A DNA stretch of 64,000 bases from Codonopsis lanceolata (Eukaryota > Streptophyta > Magnoliopsida > Asterales > Campanulaceae): assembly GCA_013146195.2 (NCBI GenBank), contig CM028377.1, forward strand, positions 67,925,501-67,989,500. Reading direction: 5' to 3'. The first letter of the stretch is position 1. Each line of letters opens with the position of its first letter. Under the pieces are notes generated by a model, which saw only the letters and a program-made list of their open reading frames with translations, was not told where the DNA came from and did not search any database. Positions 34,751 to 46,375 of the stretch are shown piece by piece. The translations under genes were made by a program, and so were the position numbers.

Positions 34751-36793
34751 GGATTAACAGATTTTTTGGTCCCTAAACTATCCATGAAGTATGTGTTTGG
34801 TCCCACTATTTATTTCTTTATTTGTTTGGTCCTTGAACTCAAGTCTTGCTGTGATTTGTTTTTTTTTTTTGAAATCTCATTTTTGCCCTTACGTTTACAG
34901 ACTGCAACTGCAAGGAGCTGTTCATACACATCAACCATTAAAACTATGGCATCAAAGCAGGTTTTGGGTCTACGTGTTATAGCGAGTATCCTCATTCTAA
35001 ATCATATAGGCCCTCAGGTAGACATTGAAAAGGGGACAAAAAAAGTCTATTTACCTTTACAATATTCCGGAGTGTATTATGGCTCTATATCTATCCAACA
35101 ATCAACAAAGAAAGAAAAAGAAAAAGAGTTCTTCGTCTCTAATAAGAAATTGGCGTGTGGAGGGGGCTGGGAGCCCTCTACCCTCATTTTTTTCGGACTA
35201 GCCATCTTTCGACCGGTTCGCTTAGATCATCTTTTTCTTTTCTTCTCGTCTTCACCCAGACCCAACAGCCTTCCCTCTTTTATAACGCCGGAGCTCCTTT
35301 TCCTTCTCCGAGCTCTCTCTACTCCATCACCGATTCCCTTTCTCCATCTCCGGCCAACTATGCCATCTACAACCCTGGTTCCGGCAAATTAGCTTTCAAG
35401 CCTCGCCGTCTTTTATCACCTTAGTCCAATCACTTTCTCTTCTCAGATTTACCCTCACTCCGGCCTCTTTCCTGCCTCGATCTTCATCTCTCATAGATCC
35501 GGAAGCTCCGGCCAAACTTCCACAAGCTCTCACGCCGCTGTTCAGGCCGGCATGTCTCTCGCTGTTCCAGTACGGGCATCTCTTTCTACTCCGTGTTCTT
35601 TCTCACCATTGCCGAACTCCAACCATCTCAGTCCAGCCGCTTTCCATCCCCCAAACCTGAGTCCAGATCCGACCGACCTTTTTCCCTCCATCGCCGACCT
35701 CTTGCAATTTTGAGCTCCGCCGCTGCAACTACATAGTCGGCCAAGCAGAAAGCTTCCCTTTAGGCAGTGTTCTAAAACTCCCCACCTAGGCGCTAGGCCC
35801 CTCTTTATCGCCGTGACTTTCTTAGTCGCCGCTTAATCGACCAAGTCGGTGCCTAGGTTGCCGGTCTGCCAGATAGATAGAAGAAAGAAGAAGAAAAAAA
35901 GATGAAGAAGAAGGGGGTTGTCTCGAGACTCATAATTTAGATTAAGAAGGATTAGGGAGGATATGTTAGATTGTGGGTCAGAGGGTAGGTGGAGTATATA
36001 TATATATATATATATAGTATATATATATATATATATTAGTTCTAAACTTGACTGGTTTATTGCTTTGGGGTTGTTGAGAACTGAGATTAAAGGTAGGTTT
36101 GTATATTTTTGTTCATTTTACAAATATAGACAAGTGTTTGATAAAATGACAAACATAAAAAAAATTAAATTTGTAGTCAATGTGTTTAATCTTTGATGTA
36201 AATTATCAAAAAAATAGTAATTATGCCTTAATTCTAGGTCCCGCCTAGGCCCCGATTACGCATCGACTAGTCCCCTAGGCGCTAGGCGCTAGTGTGCCGT
36301 CTAGCGGCTGCCTAACGATTTTTAGAACCTTGCCTTTAGGTCCTCCCTTATTCAGTGACAGAACCCAACTCACGCCATAATTGAGGACCTCAACCCAGCT
36401 GGCTCCTTCTCCATCTCCGGCTCCAACAACCTCCCAACAACTCTTTGTCTCTCATCTGCTATCTCTTTCTCTCAAACCCAAGAGCATCTTCGCTCCAGCC
36501 TTCTTATCTTCTCCGGCGAATCTCCATCGTCACTCCATAACCAGCCAAGCACCCTCAACCCTCCACAACCGCCCGATCAACGGGATGATTTACTTTGGGC
36601 AATGGTAACCTTTTCAATCATGGGGGCAAATTTGAGATTTCTATAAAAATTTTACGGCAAAACTCACGATAACCCCGTAAAGGGGAATCTCATAACAAAA
36701 ATTGAGTTCAAGGACCAAACGAATAAAGAAATAAATAGTGAGACTAAACATATATTTCGTGGATAGTTCAGGGACCAAAAAATATGTTAATCC
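34751..36793. mobile_element. Mutator-like element with long inverted repeats and captured sequence (Pack-MULE candidate)
   Basis: The first about 105 bp, starting GGATTAACAGATTTTTTGG, match the reverse complement of the last about 105 bp (GGATTAACATATTTTTTGG) at roughly 85%. A perfect 9-bp duplication TTTATTTTA flanks the element (34742-34750 and 36794-36802), which is diagnostic of the Mutator superfamily. No MURA transposase is present. The interior from about 34900 to 36600 is far more GC-rich than the surroundings and reads as exon-like Pro/Ser-rich pieces in several frames, consistent with captured gene fragments. The 208-codon ORF at 34766-35392 starts inside the inverted repeat and is probably chimeric. 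A hAT MITE is nested at 35765-36332. Confidence 0.85.
35765..36332. mobile_element. hAT-like MITE nested in the Mutator-like element
   Basis: Ends CAGTGTTCTAAAA and (inverted) CAAGGTTCTAAAA, with subterminal CCTAGGCGCTAGGC palindromes, are flanked by a perfect 8-bp duplication CCTTTAGG (35757-35764 and 36333-36340). The GGCGCTAGGCG-rich TTCTAAAA MITE is a common plant hAT type. A (TA)n microsatellite sits at about 35995-36037. No transposase ORF. Confidence 0.92.
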
Positions 36794-36802
36794 TTTATTT
36801 TA

Positions 36803-37367
36803 ATATATCATTATTTCAATGTTTAATATTTACGACAATAAGCTTAAATATGATATTATGTCTAAAAAATATTTTGTTTAATTTTCCAAAGTATCCATAG
36901 GTTTAATCCCCAAAACTAATAGGATGACGACAAGTGAGGCAAAATCTTTCTAACAACTTTTAATCCAACTACACTTCCATTTTTTTTAATCTTAATTTTA
37001 AAGTTATTTATATAAGTGATAGAATTAAAAATTTATTCACTAATATGTAAAATAAATGCTCGTGCTTTTAGATATTAGTTTACTAATTCAAAAAGGGTTA
37101 TAACATAGTACTAAAATAAAACTGGGGAAGCATATTCGTCACGCCACTTGTAGCGTTGGTAGCATATTCATTCAGAAGCCAACGGTCTTTGCGTTCATTT
37201 CATTTACTCTCTCTGAAAATGCAAGTCTGCTACTAGACAACTTAAGACAGCTCTCCCCTTGTAATACGCTTCTGGTGCTTCTTAATTCACCTGATCGCGT
37301 TCGACGGCTCTCTACAGTTCATTACGTTTCGCATCTTCTTCTGTTACTTCCCGGAGGAGAGATCCGG
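36803..37367 (+). promoter_or_regulatory. Upstream region of the DUF212 gene
   Basis: AT-rich until about 37100, then less so, with a leader-like stretch from about 37200. No single TATA box or regulatory site could be assigned with confidence. The Mutator-like element ends about 575 bp before the start codon. Confidence 0.4.
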
Positions 37368-40300
37368 ATGATGGATGAATTGGCGGCAACGTCAGGATCG
37401 TCAATTCAGAATTCAGCCGCCGGAGCAGCGTCACCGCGTTCGTCATCGTCGGCTACCGTATCCACAAACTACGCTCTTATTTCTGCTCTTATTGCCTTCG
37501 CGCTCGCCCAATCCTTCAAGGTCTTCACCACCTGGTAAACCTCGCCCCCTCTCTTTCCTTCGTTTCCGTGATATTTTCAATTATGGATCTACTTTTACTG
37601 ATTTTGAGAAAAAATTGATTGAATTGTTCTATGTGAATTCAGGTTCTAGTAGATTTTGATTGTATGATGAACGATTTAGTTTTAGTTTTTTTTTTTCGGT
37701 AGCAGCCTATTCGTGTATTAGTCTATAAGATATCGATAATTATGGAGTACAATGATTGTACTTATAGAAACTTTTTGTTTTCTTATTTACAATTCCATCT
37801 TATGGCGTCTTTCAAATATTTTTATGAATTTGTTGAATGTTGAACTGTGATCTTCTTGTTCTAGCTGCCTATTCGATTTTTAGTCTATGTGATAACAAAT
37901 TTTATATTCGGTCGAATCCAATGAGCTAGCTGTATTGTCTTATTTATATGCTTGCTGATTCTGTGAAAATTGTCATTGAATTATTGAATATGAATTCAGA
38001 TTCTACCAAATTTTGATTTAAGAATTAACCATTTCAGTTTATGGTCTGCTTGAGCTATTCTTTTGTCGCCAGCCTATTCAAATACTAGTCTATAAGTGTT
38101 GGTAATTATGGAACCCAAATATTTCTATGTTGATTATATCTGTGGAAACTTTTTATTGTATGATTTATGATTTCTATTTACGGTATCTTTGAAATATTTT
38201 TTGCGAATTTGTTTAATATACATCGAGCTGTGATCTGCTAGATGCCTATTCGTTTGTTAGCGTATGTAATTATATACTCCGTTGAATCCGGTGAGCTAGT
38301 TGTATTGTCGTATAATTTAATGTATACTTACTTCTTCACGCTTGTGCGAATTAAATGCCTATGACTGTTGATTGCATGATTTTGAATTGAACTTGGATTA
38401 GAATACGCTTGATTCATTGATAATTGATTTGGTTCTTGACGTCTTCAGATTTTCTACTTCTATCAGTACATATCCATTAGAATTAGTGTTTGGTATAAAG
38501 TAACATGCTAACATTGAGTTATTCTTAATAAGGAATAGTAGATGTTATGGAAAGAACTGCAAGTTTTCAATTGAGGAAAATACATAGAAGTTATGAAAAA
38601 TTAATGTGTTGAATTTTACAAAAAAAAATTGTGTGATAGCTGTTTGTTCTTCTTGTGCTTGTGCTAATATCGTTTTGCTAAAAGTTTAGATTATATTTGG
38701 TACATCCTAAGAGTCTTAATCTGTCATAGACATGCAGGTATAGGGAAAAACGATGGGATCTTAAGCAGCTCATTGGATCTGGTGGCATGCCATCATCTCA
38801 TTCTGCAACAGTCACTGCCCTTGCTATTGCCGTTGGTTTCGTGGATGGATTTGGGGGATCTCTATTCGCAACTGCAATTATTCTAGCTTGTGTTGTACGG
38901 TCTCTCTTCTAATGTTCAAATTAACTTTTTGCTCTTTATATGTCTGTATTTATACAGATTGCACTTATTAAGAAACGGTATAATCTAGTTCCATCATCAA
39001 CTTGAGGCCTTTTCTTATGTTAGCTTGTTGTTAACTTTCTTCTTCTTTGAGAGATGGCAAGGACACTTAGGCAAAGACCTTCAGGTCCTTGGTTCCAATC
39101 CCCATACCATCAAAGGGTCACACTTACCTATCAAATTTTTTTTTATATTCCTTGAGATGCAGCTTAGCCCAATATCTCGCCCTGTTTACTCCCCAAGAGA
39201 ATAGGAAGGAACAAGCTTTGTCTGCATGCTGTCTTCTGAGGATTTGTTGATTTAGTCTTCCTCATAGTTTGTCATGTGACCGTTATTAGAGGAATCTCAG
39301 TTTTTATGTTTAGAAAGCTTACATGTTAAGGCTGTAAATAGATTGCATAAAAAAGTAAGCAACCACTGTGTTTGATCAAATTAGTGAGCACAGTTATAAA
39401 ATATGACCTGATCATTATTCATATGCTCCTATTCATCCCTTGTCACATTTACCTATTTTTTCATATGTTCAAATCTACATCCTTGTTTTATATTGAAGCT
39501 AGATTTTATGCTAGTCCCACTTCTTCATTTGGTGTATGCATTATGGTAAAATTGGATCGTATAAGCAACTGCTAAAATTAGTTTTGACATCTCATTTACA
39601 GATGAGTCTAATAATTGCTCCCTTGGTGTCTGAATGCATTTCACACTTTTCATTTTTGGCCCATCATGAAACGAGTGTCCATTTTCTGACATGTTATCTT
39701 CTACCTACCTGCTCCTACCCTTGCCTTAGTGTTTAGTTATTTCTTGTTAATGGGACAGTTTCAAAAGATGGAAGTTTCTTATTCAAATGTTAACATTCCA
39801 TAACTAGCATTATCATGATTACTTGTTTCTCCCCTAAAGCGTTAATATATGTACTCTTTCTCCAGTCAATATGAGTATTCTGAAAATATGATAGTTTCTA
39901 TTTTTGGGAAGGAAAAAGTAATTTGCATGGGAGATTAAACAAGTAGCCATATTAAGTATTAATGTTCCCCCATGACCCCAAGGGGTGGGAGAGATGGCAA
40001 GGGCACTCAAGCAAAGAGCTTGAGGTCCTTGGTTCCAATCCCCATACCGACAAGGGGTCACACTTACCTATAAAAAAAAGTATTAATGTTCCCTTACCTT
40101 GTATGTACTAAATGAAAGAAATGTTTATATTTTACACTACATGTAAGTAAAATATATGATGAAAGCATTTTTTTGTCCCTAACTCAAACAAATTGGTAAA
40201 TTTGTGGATAATTTAAGTAATAAAGTATTTACTCCCTTTGTCCCAAAATTATTGTCCTGACCCGGCATACGGATTAAGAAAAAGCGATTGACTTTATTAT

Positions 40301-41350
40301 TATTATTGGTTTGATGTGTTGTTTTCTTTAAAGCCCATGTGTATGTGACCCATAATTAAAGTAGGATGAAAAAGTAAGGGTAAAGTGTAAAATTGTTGTC
40401 CTAAAAAGAAAAGTTTTAAACGGAACAACAATTTTGGGACGGATGAAAAAGGAAAGCAAGACAATAATTTTGGGACGGAAGGAGTATTTGTTAACTGGAT
40501 TATTAATCATGAAGCAAACAGGTTTCCTTGAACACTATTATTCAATAGAGGTAGTTAAGTTACTGAATGCCAACTAATCAACTATCAAGCGTGATATTTC
40601 TCATCGTTGCACGTCTTAACACCTATATCAGGTCTCGCTATGTATGATCAACGGCAAGGATGAGCATGTCCCTTTTTTTTCTGATCAAGCCTGTTGATCT
40701 TTTCTGTAGTTATGTCATTAACCTTGAAATATTTGAATTTCATATCTCTTGTGTTGCTCCATAATGTCAACATTCAGTTACTAAATATAACAATCACTTA
40801 GACAGTAAAGTATTTTATGATTACAATATTGATTTTCATTTGTAATTATCTTCACCAATCTTAATTTTTTTGCATTAAGGAGCACCCGTTGAGAATCCTC
40901 TGTGACTTTGTCTCAGCTTGGAATATACGACTATGAGTCTTTAACTATATGGAATTCCTTTTACAGACCTACAATGTTTCCATCAAGGAAAAGGAACACT
41001 TTTCACCTTAAACTTAGAAGATCTAGTATGTGGTTATTGTGACAAATTTTTTATAATTCCATTATTTCTAATTTCACTAAATTTACTTGCTGATGGTAAG
41101 CACATCATGGACTATATTATTCAGTAAAGAATAAATACTATGTTTGTGTTAATTGTTGTTTTGGCGTATTTACTTACCAAAAAAAAAAATTTGTTGTTCT
41201 GGCGTAAGGCAACCCTATTTTAGTTCAATGTTTTTGTCTATGATGCTTTATAGCTGAGGTATCTTACGGGTAAAAGTATGTGGCAGGTGATGTATGATGC
41301 AACTGGTGTACGATTACAGGCTGGACGGCAAGCAGAGGTTTGTTCCTCTA

Positions 41351-41425
<75 letters not shown>

Positions 41426-43020
41426 CCATCTATACACACACAAGCACACATATATAGGTACATATATGTGTGTGCGGTGTCTGCATGTATTCACCAGTGT
41501 GTCTCTGTCTGATTCTGGCTGTGCATGATTATATTGTGTGCTTGCGAGTGTGTATGAAAATCTTATGTTTGAAAACTTTCTATGCATTTTTGGAGCTAAC
41601 TATGAAGCTAGAATTAAAGATTTGAGTTGGTCCATTCCTCAAGGACGTAAATTGGAAATTTTCAGGTTTTAAATCTAATTGTGTGTGAACTTCCTTCTGA
41701 ACATCCTTTGGCTGAGCGCAGACCACTACGTGAACTTCTTGGTCACACCCCTATTCAGGTCAGTTTTGATGCCTTGGCTTGATAAATTGTTGAACTGAAG
41801 ACCCATGATTCTGACATTTCCTTATTAATTTGTTGAGTACTTTCCGCTCATCATTGTTGATTCTTATGTTCTTAGAACAATTTAAAATGATATTTAGATC
41901 AGCTAGTGTGAGTTAGTATTGCAGTCCTTATCTATTAGCACCATTACTTGACTCTTTTTAAAGCAAATTTATTACAATTGGGAAGTTCAACTTTAGTGAA
42001 CAGCTGTTGTTTCCTTGTATTATATTTCAGTCCGTATGTCTTTCCTTAGCATTTTCCTGTTGGTTCCATATTGTTGTTTATGTTTCTATGTGGTCTTTTT
42101 GGACCTCAGAAAGCAGAAGGGAAAGTGAAATGAAATAAAATTGAAAATCAGAAATATCATAGATGAGCTTTGGCAATGACTTATTGCATTTGTTTAACAT
42201 AATTCCTCAGTATTGAGTTTTAAGAAGCATAAAATGCAAGATGATCCTCGTACTGAGGTTCTTACTTTCATTTTCCTAGCGCTTCTGAGATCCAACACCC
42301 CATAAGTCTATTTGGTGGAAATTATTACTTCGTTTGGAGTTAGAAGAGTTTAGATTCGAGCGTGGCGTGTTTGTTTCTTCATTCACTAAGGTTTGTTTCC
42401 TGTACAAGGGTTTCTTCAGGTGTTGAGTTGAAAATTTGTATGCGTAGAGCAAAAGAAAAGTTGCTTAACTAAAGGCAGCTATTTTTCCAAATACGAAAGC
42501 GGTAAGATTTACTTCAAAAAAAGGGGGGAAGAGTGTGGTACTATCTGATAAAGCCCCAAAATGGAGAAGCTGTTTATTACACGTGTTCAACCACTGAGAA
42601 TCGTGAATTGAGAAATGCACAGCCTCCTTTAACCATCTCACGCCACAATAGACATAGTTATGTTGGTGCAATGCAATTGCTCAAAAGTGGATCCCATCTA
42701 TCAGCTGCATAGAAGTTACTCCTATTCTGTCTAGATTGATACTTTATGCTAACCCAAAACTAAGATAAGAGTAAAGAAGGAGATGAACTACTTTTGGAAA
42801 ATGAAATCGTACACCGGTGTTTCTTGGGTCATTCCTTTCAATCAAATCACTTGCTGTGTGCCTGGGATAAGCTGTTAAATAGAAATTCTTCATAGGTCAT
42901 TTAAAGGTTATCCTTAGTTTTTTTATTTTTCTTTATGTTCAGGTTGTTGCTGGTGGGTTGCTTGGAATTGTCACTGCAGCTCTTGTCCATATAGTCACAG
43001 GCTCTGGCTCTCGATCTTGA
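37368..43020 (+). CDS. DUF212 acid phosphatase/vanadium-dependent haloperoxidase-related membrane protein
   Basis: A small integral membrane protein of the DUF212 family, named for a weak resemblance to PAP2/haloperoxidases; no activity is established for the plant members that I know of. Exons 37368-37534, 38738-38894, 41287-41337, 41666-41758, 42943-43020 join in phase to 181 residues. The start is the first of two adjacent ATGs (MMDELAATSG); the second at 37371 is equally possible. About 30 Ser/Ala-rich residues precede the first hydrophobic segment (about 33-50). The conserved GGMPSSHSATVTAL block is at about 71-84, followed by hydrophobic segments near 82-105, the family signature MYDATGVRLQAGRQAEVLN in exons 3-4, and a final hydrophobic stretch near 157-175 ending close to the C-terminus. 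The frame is intact. Intron 2 (2.4 kb) holds two SINEs and a MITE. Homologues occur in plastid- and ER-related annotations, so location is unsure. Confidence 0.93.
39050..39137 (+). mobile_element. SINE fragment in DUF212 gene intron 2
   Basis: Alignable over about 85 bp with the better-preserved SINE at 39970-40077, including the box-B-like GGTTCCAATCC and the end CACTTACCTAT followed by a T-rich stretch. No clear target duplication, and the head is shorter, so this copy is probably 5'-truncated. Confidence 0.7.
39970..40077 (+). mobile_element. SINE in DUF212 gene intron 2
   Basis: A 108-bp element with box-B-like GGTTCCAATCC at about 40031-40041 and an A-rich tail (TATAAAAAAAA). It is flanked by a perfect 16-bp duplication AAGTATTAATGTTCCC (39954-39969 and 40078-40093), which is typical of L1-type endonuclease insertion of SINEs. 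Confidence 0.88.
40232..40484. mobile_element. Stowaway-like MITE in DUF212 gene intron 2
   Basis: Ends CTCCCTTTGTCCC and GGGACGGAAGGAG, flanked by TA on both sides; 253 bp. Same subfamily as 13526-13783. Confidence 0.9.
41346..41435. repeat. (CT)n plus (TCTA)n microsatellite after a donor site
   Basis: A long CT run followed by TCTA units begins about 10 bp into DUF212 gene intron 3, just after the GTTTGT donor at 41338. Length is likely variable between individuals. Confidence 0.95.
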
Positions 43021-45149
43021 TTCTCTGGTATATGCCATTTAGCTTCATTTTGATATTGCAATTTACATGGGATGGAGTTTATGCTACTCCGATAATCTTT
43101 CACCGACGGTGATATATCAACTTGGAATGTGAGAATGGTGTTGCCTGTAAGTTTAGCTAGCACATTTGTTTAGTGCAGTGCGTTCGTTCCATTTAGAACA
43201 TTCTCTGATGAAAAGGTCAGCTTAGTTATTCGTGTTTGATGCAATTGGAAGTTCTTTCATTTGATTGTAAAGGGGTATAGACAGTAGACACTAGTCTTGT
43301 AATGCCTATTAGGGCCTGATACGTTAAAAAAAAATTGAACTATGTGCGCACTTTGGTCTCTGTATTAGTGACCTATTGGGATTTAATTCAAAGGTTTGTT
43401 AGTGAATTTGCAAGTACTTGCTCCCTTGTGCTGACTTTGTATAACAAGATTAGTAGACTCCCTTGAAATCTTCATTGTATCAAAAATGGAACCCTTGATT
43501 CTGTATTTCAGATATTACACCGAGAATACTTTTCAAGTTTATCCTTAATACGGTGACACCTAAAGGTTTAGCAACTCCTTCTCACCCTAGGGGCTAGGGC
43601 AATACTTTAGTTTCATGATTTGATGTGTTTATAGTATAGGGATTTTTTTAAAAGAATCCCTTGTGATTCATAATTGTATGTCTTGGAAAGCGGTCTGTCC
43701 GATGGTCGGCCGATTTGAATTTTGAAAGGATAGTCCCAAGGTAACATCTTTTATTTATTTATTTTGACACGTTAAATTAGGGTTGATGACCCAAGTTTAT
43801 AAACAACTAAAAGAAGTCGAAACAAACTAATAGGACTTTTTTTTTTTTTTTTTTTTGACTACTATGAAGATAGAAAACTTAAACTAGGGTTGATGACCCA
43901 AAGTTTAGAAAACAACTAGAAGAAATTAAACCAAAGCACCATTTTTTTTTAAAAAAAATTATTGATAAACCCTCCAACAATTAGAGTTCTTGAAATTGAA
44001 AGAACAAGACATTAAGATAGTACTGAATCGTAATGTGTGTGATCAGAAACTTATTAGCAATTTAATAAGTCACTTGATTTCGGATTTGGGAGGTTTTATA
44101 GTTGGATTATATTATGGCTGGTTTTCGTGAACTTGAGAATCGGTATTATCTCACGGATTGGCATCTACGAAAAAGATAATGGGTCAAAACTTCAAATGCC
44201 AGCCTCACAAGTGTAATGTTGTCTGTGTTGTTCATGGGAGTGCGAAAAAGAATCATATCTTTTAAATAACAATTCTATGATAAAGAAAGAAGTATAGCCA
44301 TAGGCTGGTTATTATAAATTGGGTTGATGGCATGATCTACTTATATAGGGTCATGCAGGTGTTGAAAACTTAGGCCTAAGAGTGCAATTCGATATTGTCA
44401 TGTATGGATGCCATCGGATCTACCTTTGTGAATGTCTTTTAAGAGGAAAAGAACGGAAAGCCATAATTTTTCCAGAATCTGATTGTTTATTGGACTGCTC
44501 AGAATTTTTTTGTGACTTTGTTTTTAACCTTGAAGAGAAATGTTCAAAGTTAAAAAAAAAGGATAAATATACAGGGGAAGGAAACCATAAGGTCACCTTT
44601 AATTAGGACAAAGGGACATACTAGTATGTAGAATAGAAATTGACCAATCCTATAACCAAATGGAATGAAACATTAAAATGAATTGCAGTATTTGAGAAAA
44701 TATGCGCTTCTTATGTGTTTACTTTGTCTCCATCGTCCCACCATCTTGCAAAGCGTATGACAGCTCTGTGACAGTGACATCGACACTGTACTAACTCGTT
44801 ATACTCTTTCTAGATACCCTAATTTTGCATTTTCACATGTTGGGGACTGTTCACACTGTGTCCCCTAAATCAGTAAGCCTTCATGGTAGAGCTGCGTTGG
44901 CACCCGAAACTTTAGCATAAAGATCTAGGCAAGTTATCAAAGGCAAGCGCCTCTGTCGTCGCTTGAAGCGAGGCGAGGATGCTACGCCTCAATGGTGTCC
45001 ATGCGACGGTAATTCACCTCGAGCCGGGGCATGGGGACTGGTGTACTTGCCTAGAAAAGTATACAATCTGTTGAAACGGTATGTATCACAAGGTATGTTT
45101 ACAACTTGAGGTTTCCTTCTTTTTTGCTACTTTTGGAATGATACATAAT
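43021..45149. other. DUF212 gene 3' flank and intergenic spacer
   Basis: Probably includes a few hundred bases of 3' UTR. Around 43780-43930 the phrase GGGTTGATGACCCAA recurs twice, around an approximately 22-T run, as a small local duplication. ORFs such as 44382-44606 have no recognisable content. Confidence 0.55.
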
Positions 45150-46074
45150 TGTTAGAACAAAGTAGCACGGATTCTTCAAGAATTGCCAATGTAGTTTCCA
45201 ATGTAGCTTCTGATGAAGCTACAATGGAAGTCACAATGGTCAGAATAAATTCAGAACAGCGGAAGACTTATTAATAAAGCAGGAAACAGAACACAAGTGT
45301 TACCAAACAATCTACAAGCCTATCCTTGTAGATCTAGTCTTATGGCCAAAAAGATTTCACTAAAAAGTTGAATTGTTTTACAAAAAATAATGTGAAATCA
45401 CCAAACAAAATACTCTCACAAGACAACAAGTCTTGGAGAGCAAAAATCCCACAGAAAAACAAGTACAACAAACATGGGAAGAAACAAACAACTTCCTAAA
45501 AACTGACAGGAAGATCAACGCTCAATGTAGTTCCTAATGCTGTAGCATTGGAAGCTACAATAAAAATCTGTCCAACGTCTGGAACAAAAACAGCTTCTGG
45601 AAATCTGATTTTCTGCTCTCAGCTTTTCTGTCTCAACTCTTCCTCACTCAAGGCGTACCTCTTCAGCCGTTCCAAGTCTTTTATTTATATTGTGGTGTAA
45701 CCCTACACACAAGAGAGAAACCAACTCTAAGAAGGACAAGGATTATAATTGGAATTAAAAGCAACTTCCTTAATTGTTTAATCCTCTTACCATATTGAAT
45801 AGGACTTCAAGACACGGCTGTAGGGAAAGATTTGACCATAGATTTGTTACCAAAATAACTCCTTAAATCTAGGTTCAAAAGACCCAAAATTTAATGATTT
45901 ATTTTGTTACCAAGTTTGAAGGATTTTGTTACCATACATATCTAAACTTCAAGGCCAAGAAAGGAGAGACAAAATCACAATATGCATGGCCTATTGTTAC
46001 CATACATATCTAAACTTCAAGGCCAAGAAAGTAGAGACAAAATCACAATAGGCATGACCTATTTTATCCTTACA
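45150..46074 (-). repeat. 3' LTR of the Copia element
   Basis: 925 bp with TG...CA ends, next to the polypurine tract at 46077-46086 (seen as CTCCCCCTTT on plus). It contains a 68-bp tandem duplication (45926-45993 and 45994-46061) that the other LTR lacks, and two degenerate copies of the GTAGCTAC-type cassette near 45193 and 45525. Confidence 0.85.
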
Positions 46075-46375
46075 ATCTCCCCCTTTGTTGAGCCTTTCTG
46101 GTCAAATCACATGACAAGAGTTGCCATATCTGTAACACAATCAAGATCCTTCAAAGCTGCATATGTTAGAAAAAAAACTCCCCCTGAATATATCAACTAG
46201 AGGCAACTAGAGGAAAAATATTAACAAGGAGAATTAGAGCAGAATACTAAGCATGAAATACCACAGAACTATTGAGCAGACATCCTCAAAGTGAGCTTAT
46301 TACAGACCAAAAATATCTCAAGAAGCAGTCAAAAAAAAAAGTTCAGATTACAAGTTCAGAAAAGTTCAAAAGAGA

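Noticed and set aside
34766..35392. 208-codon ORF as an independent gene
   Set aside because: It starts inside a Mutator-type inverted repeat and has no recognisable domain; better explained as captured sequence read through.
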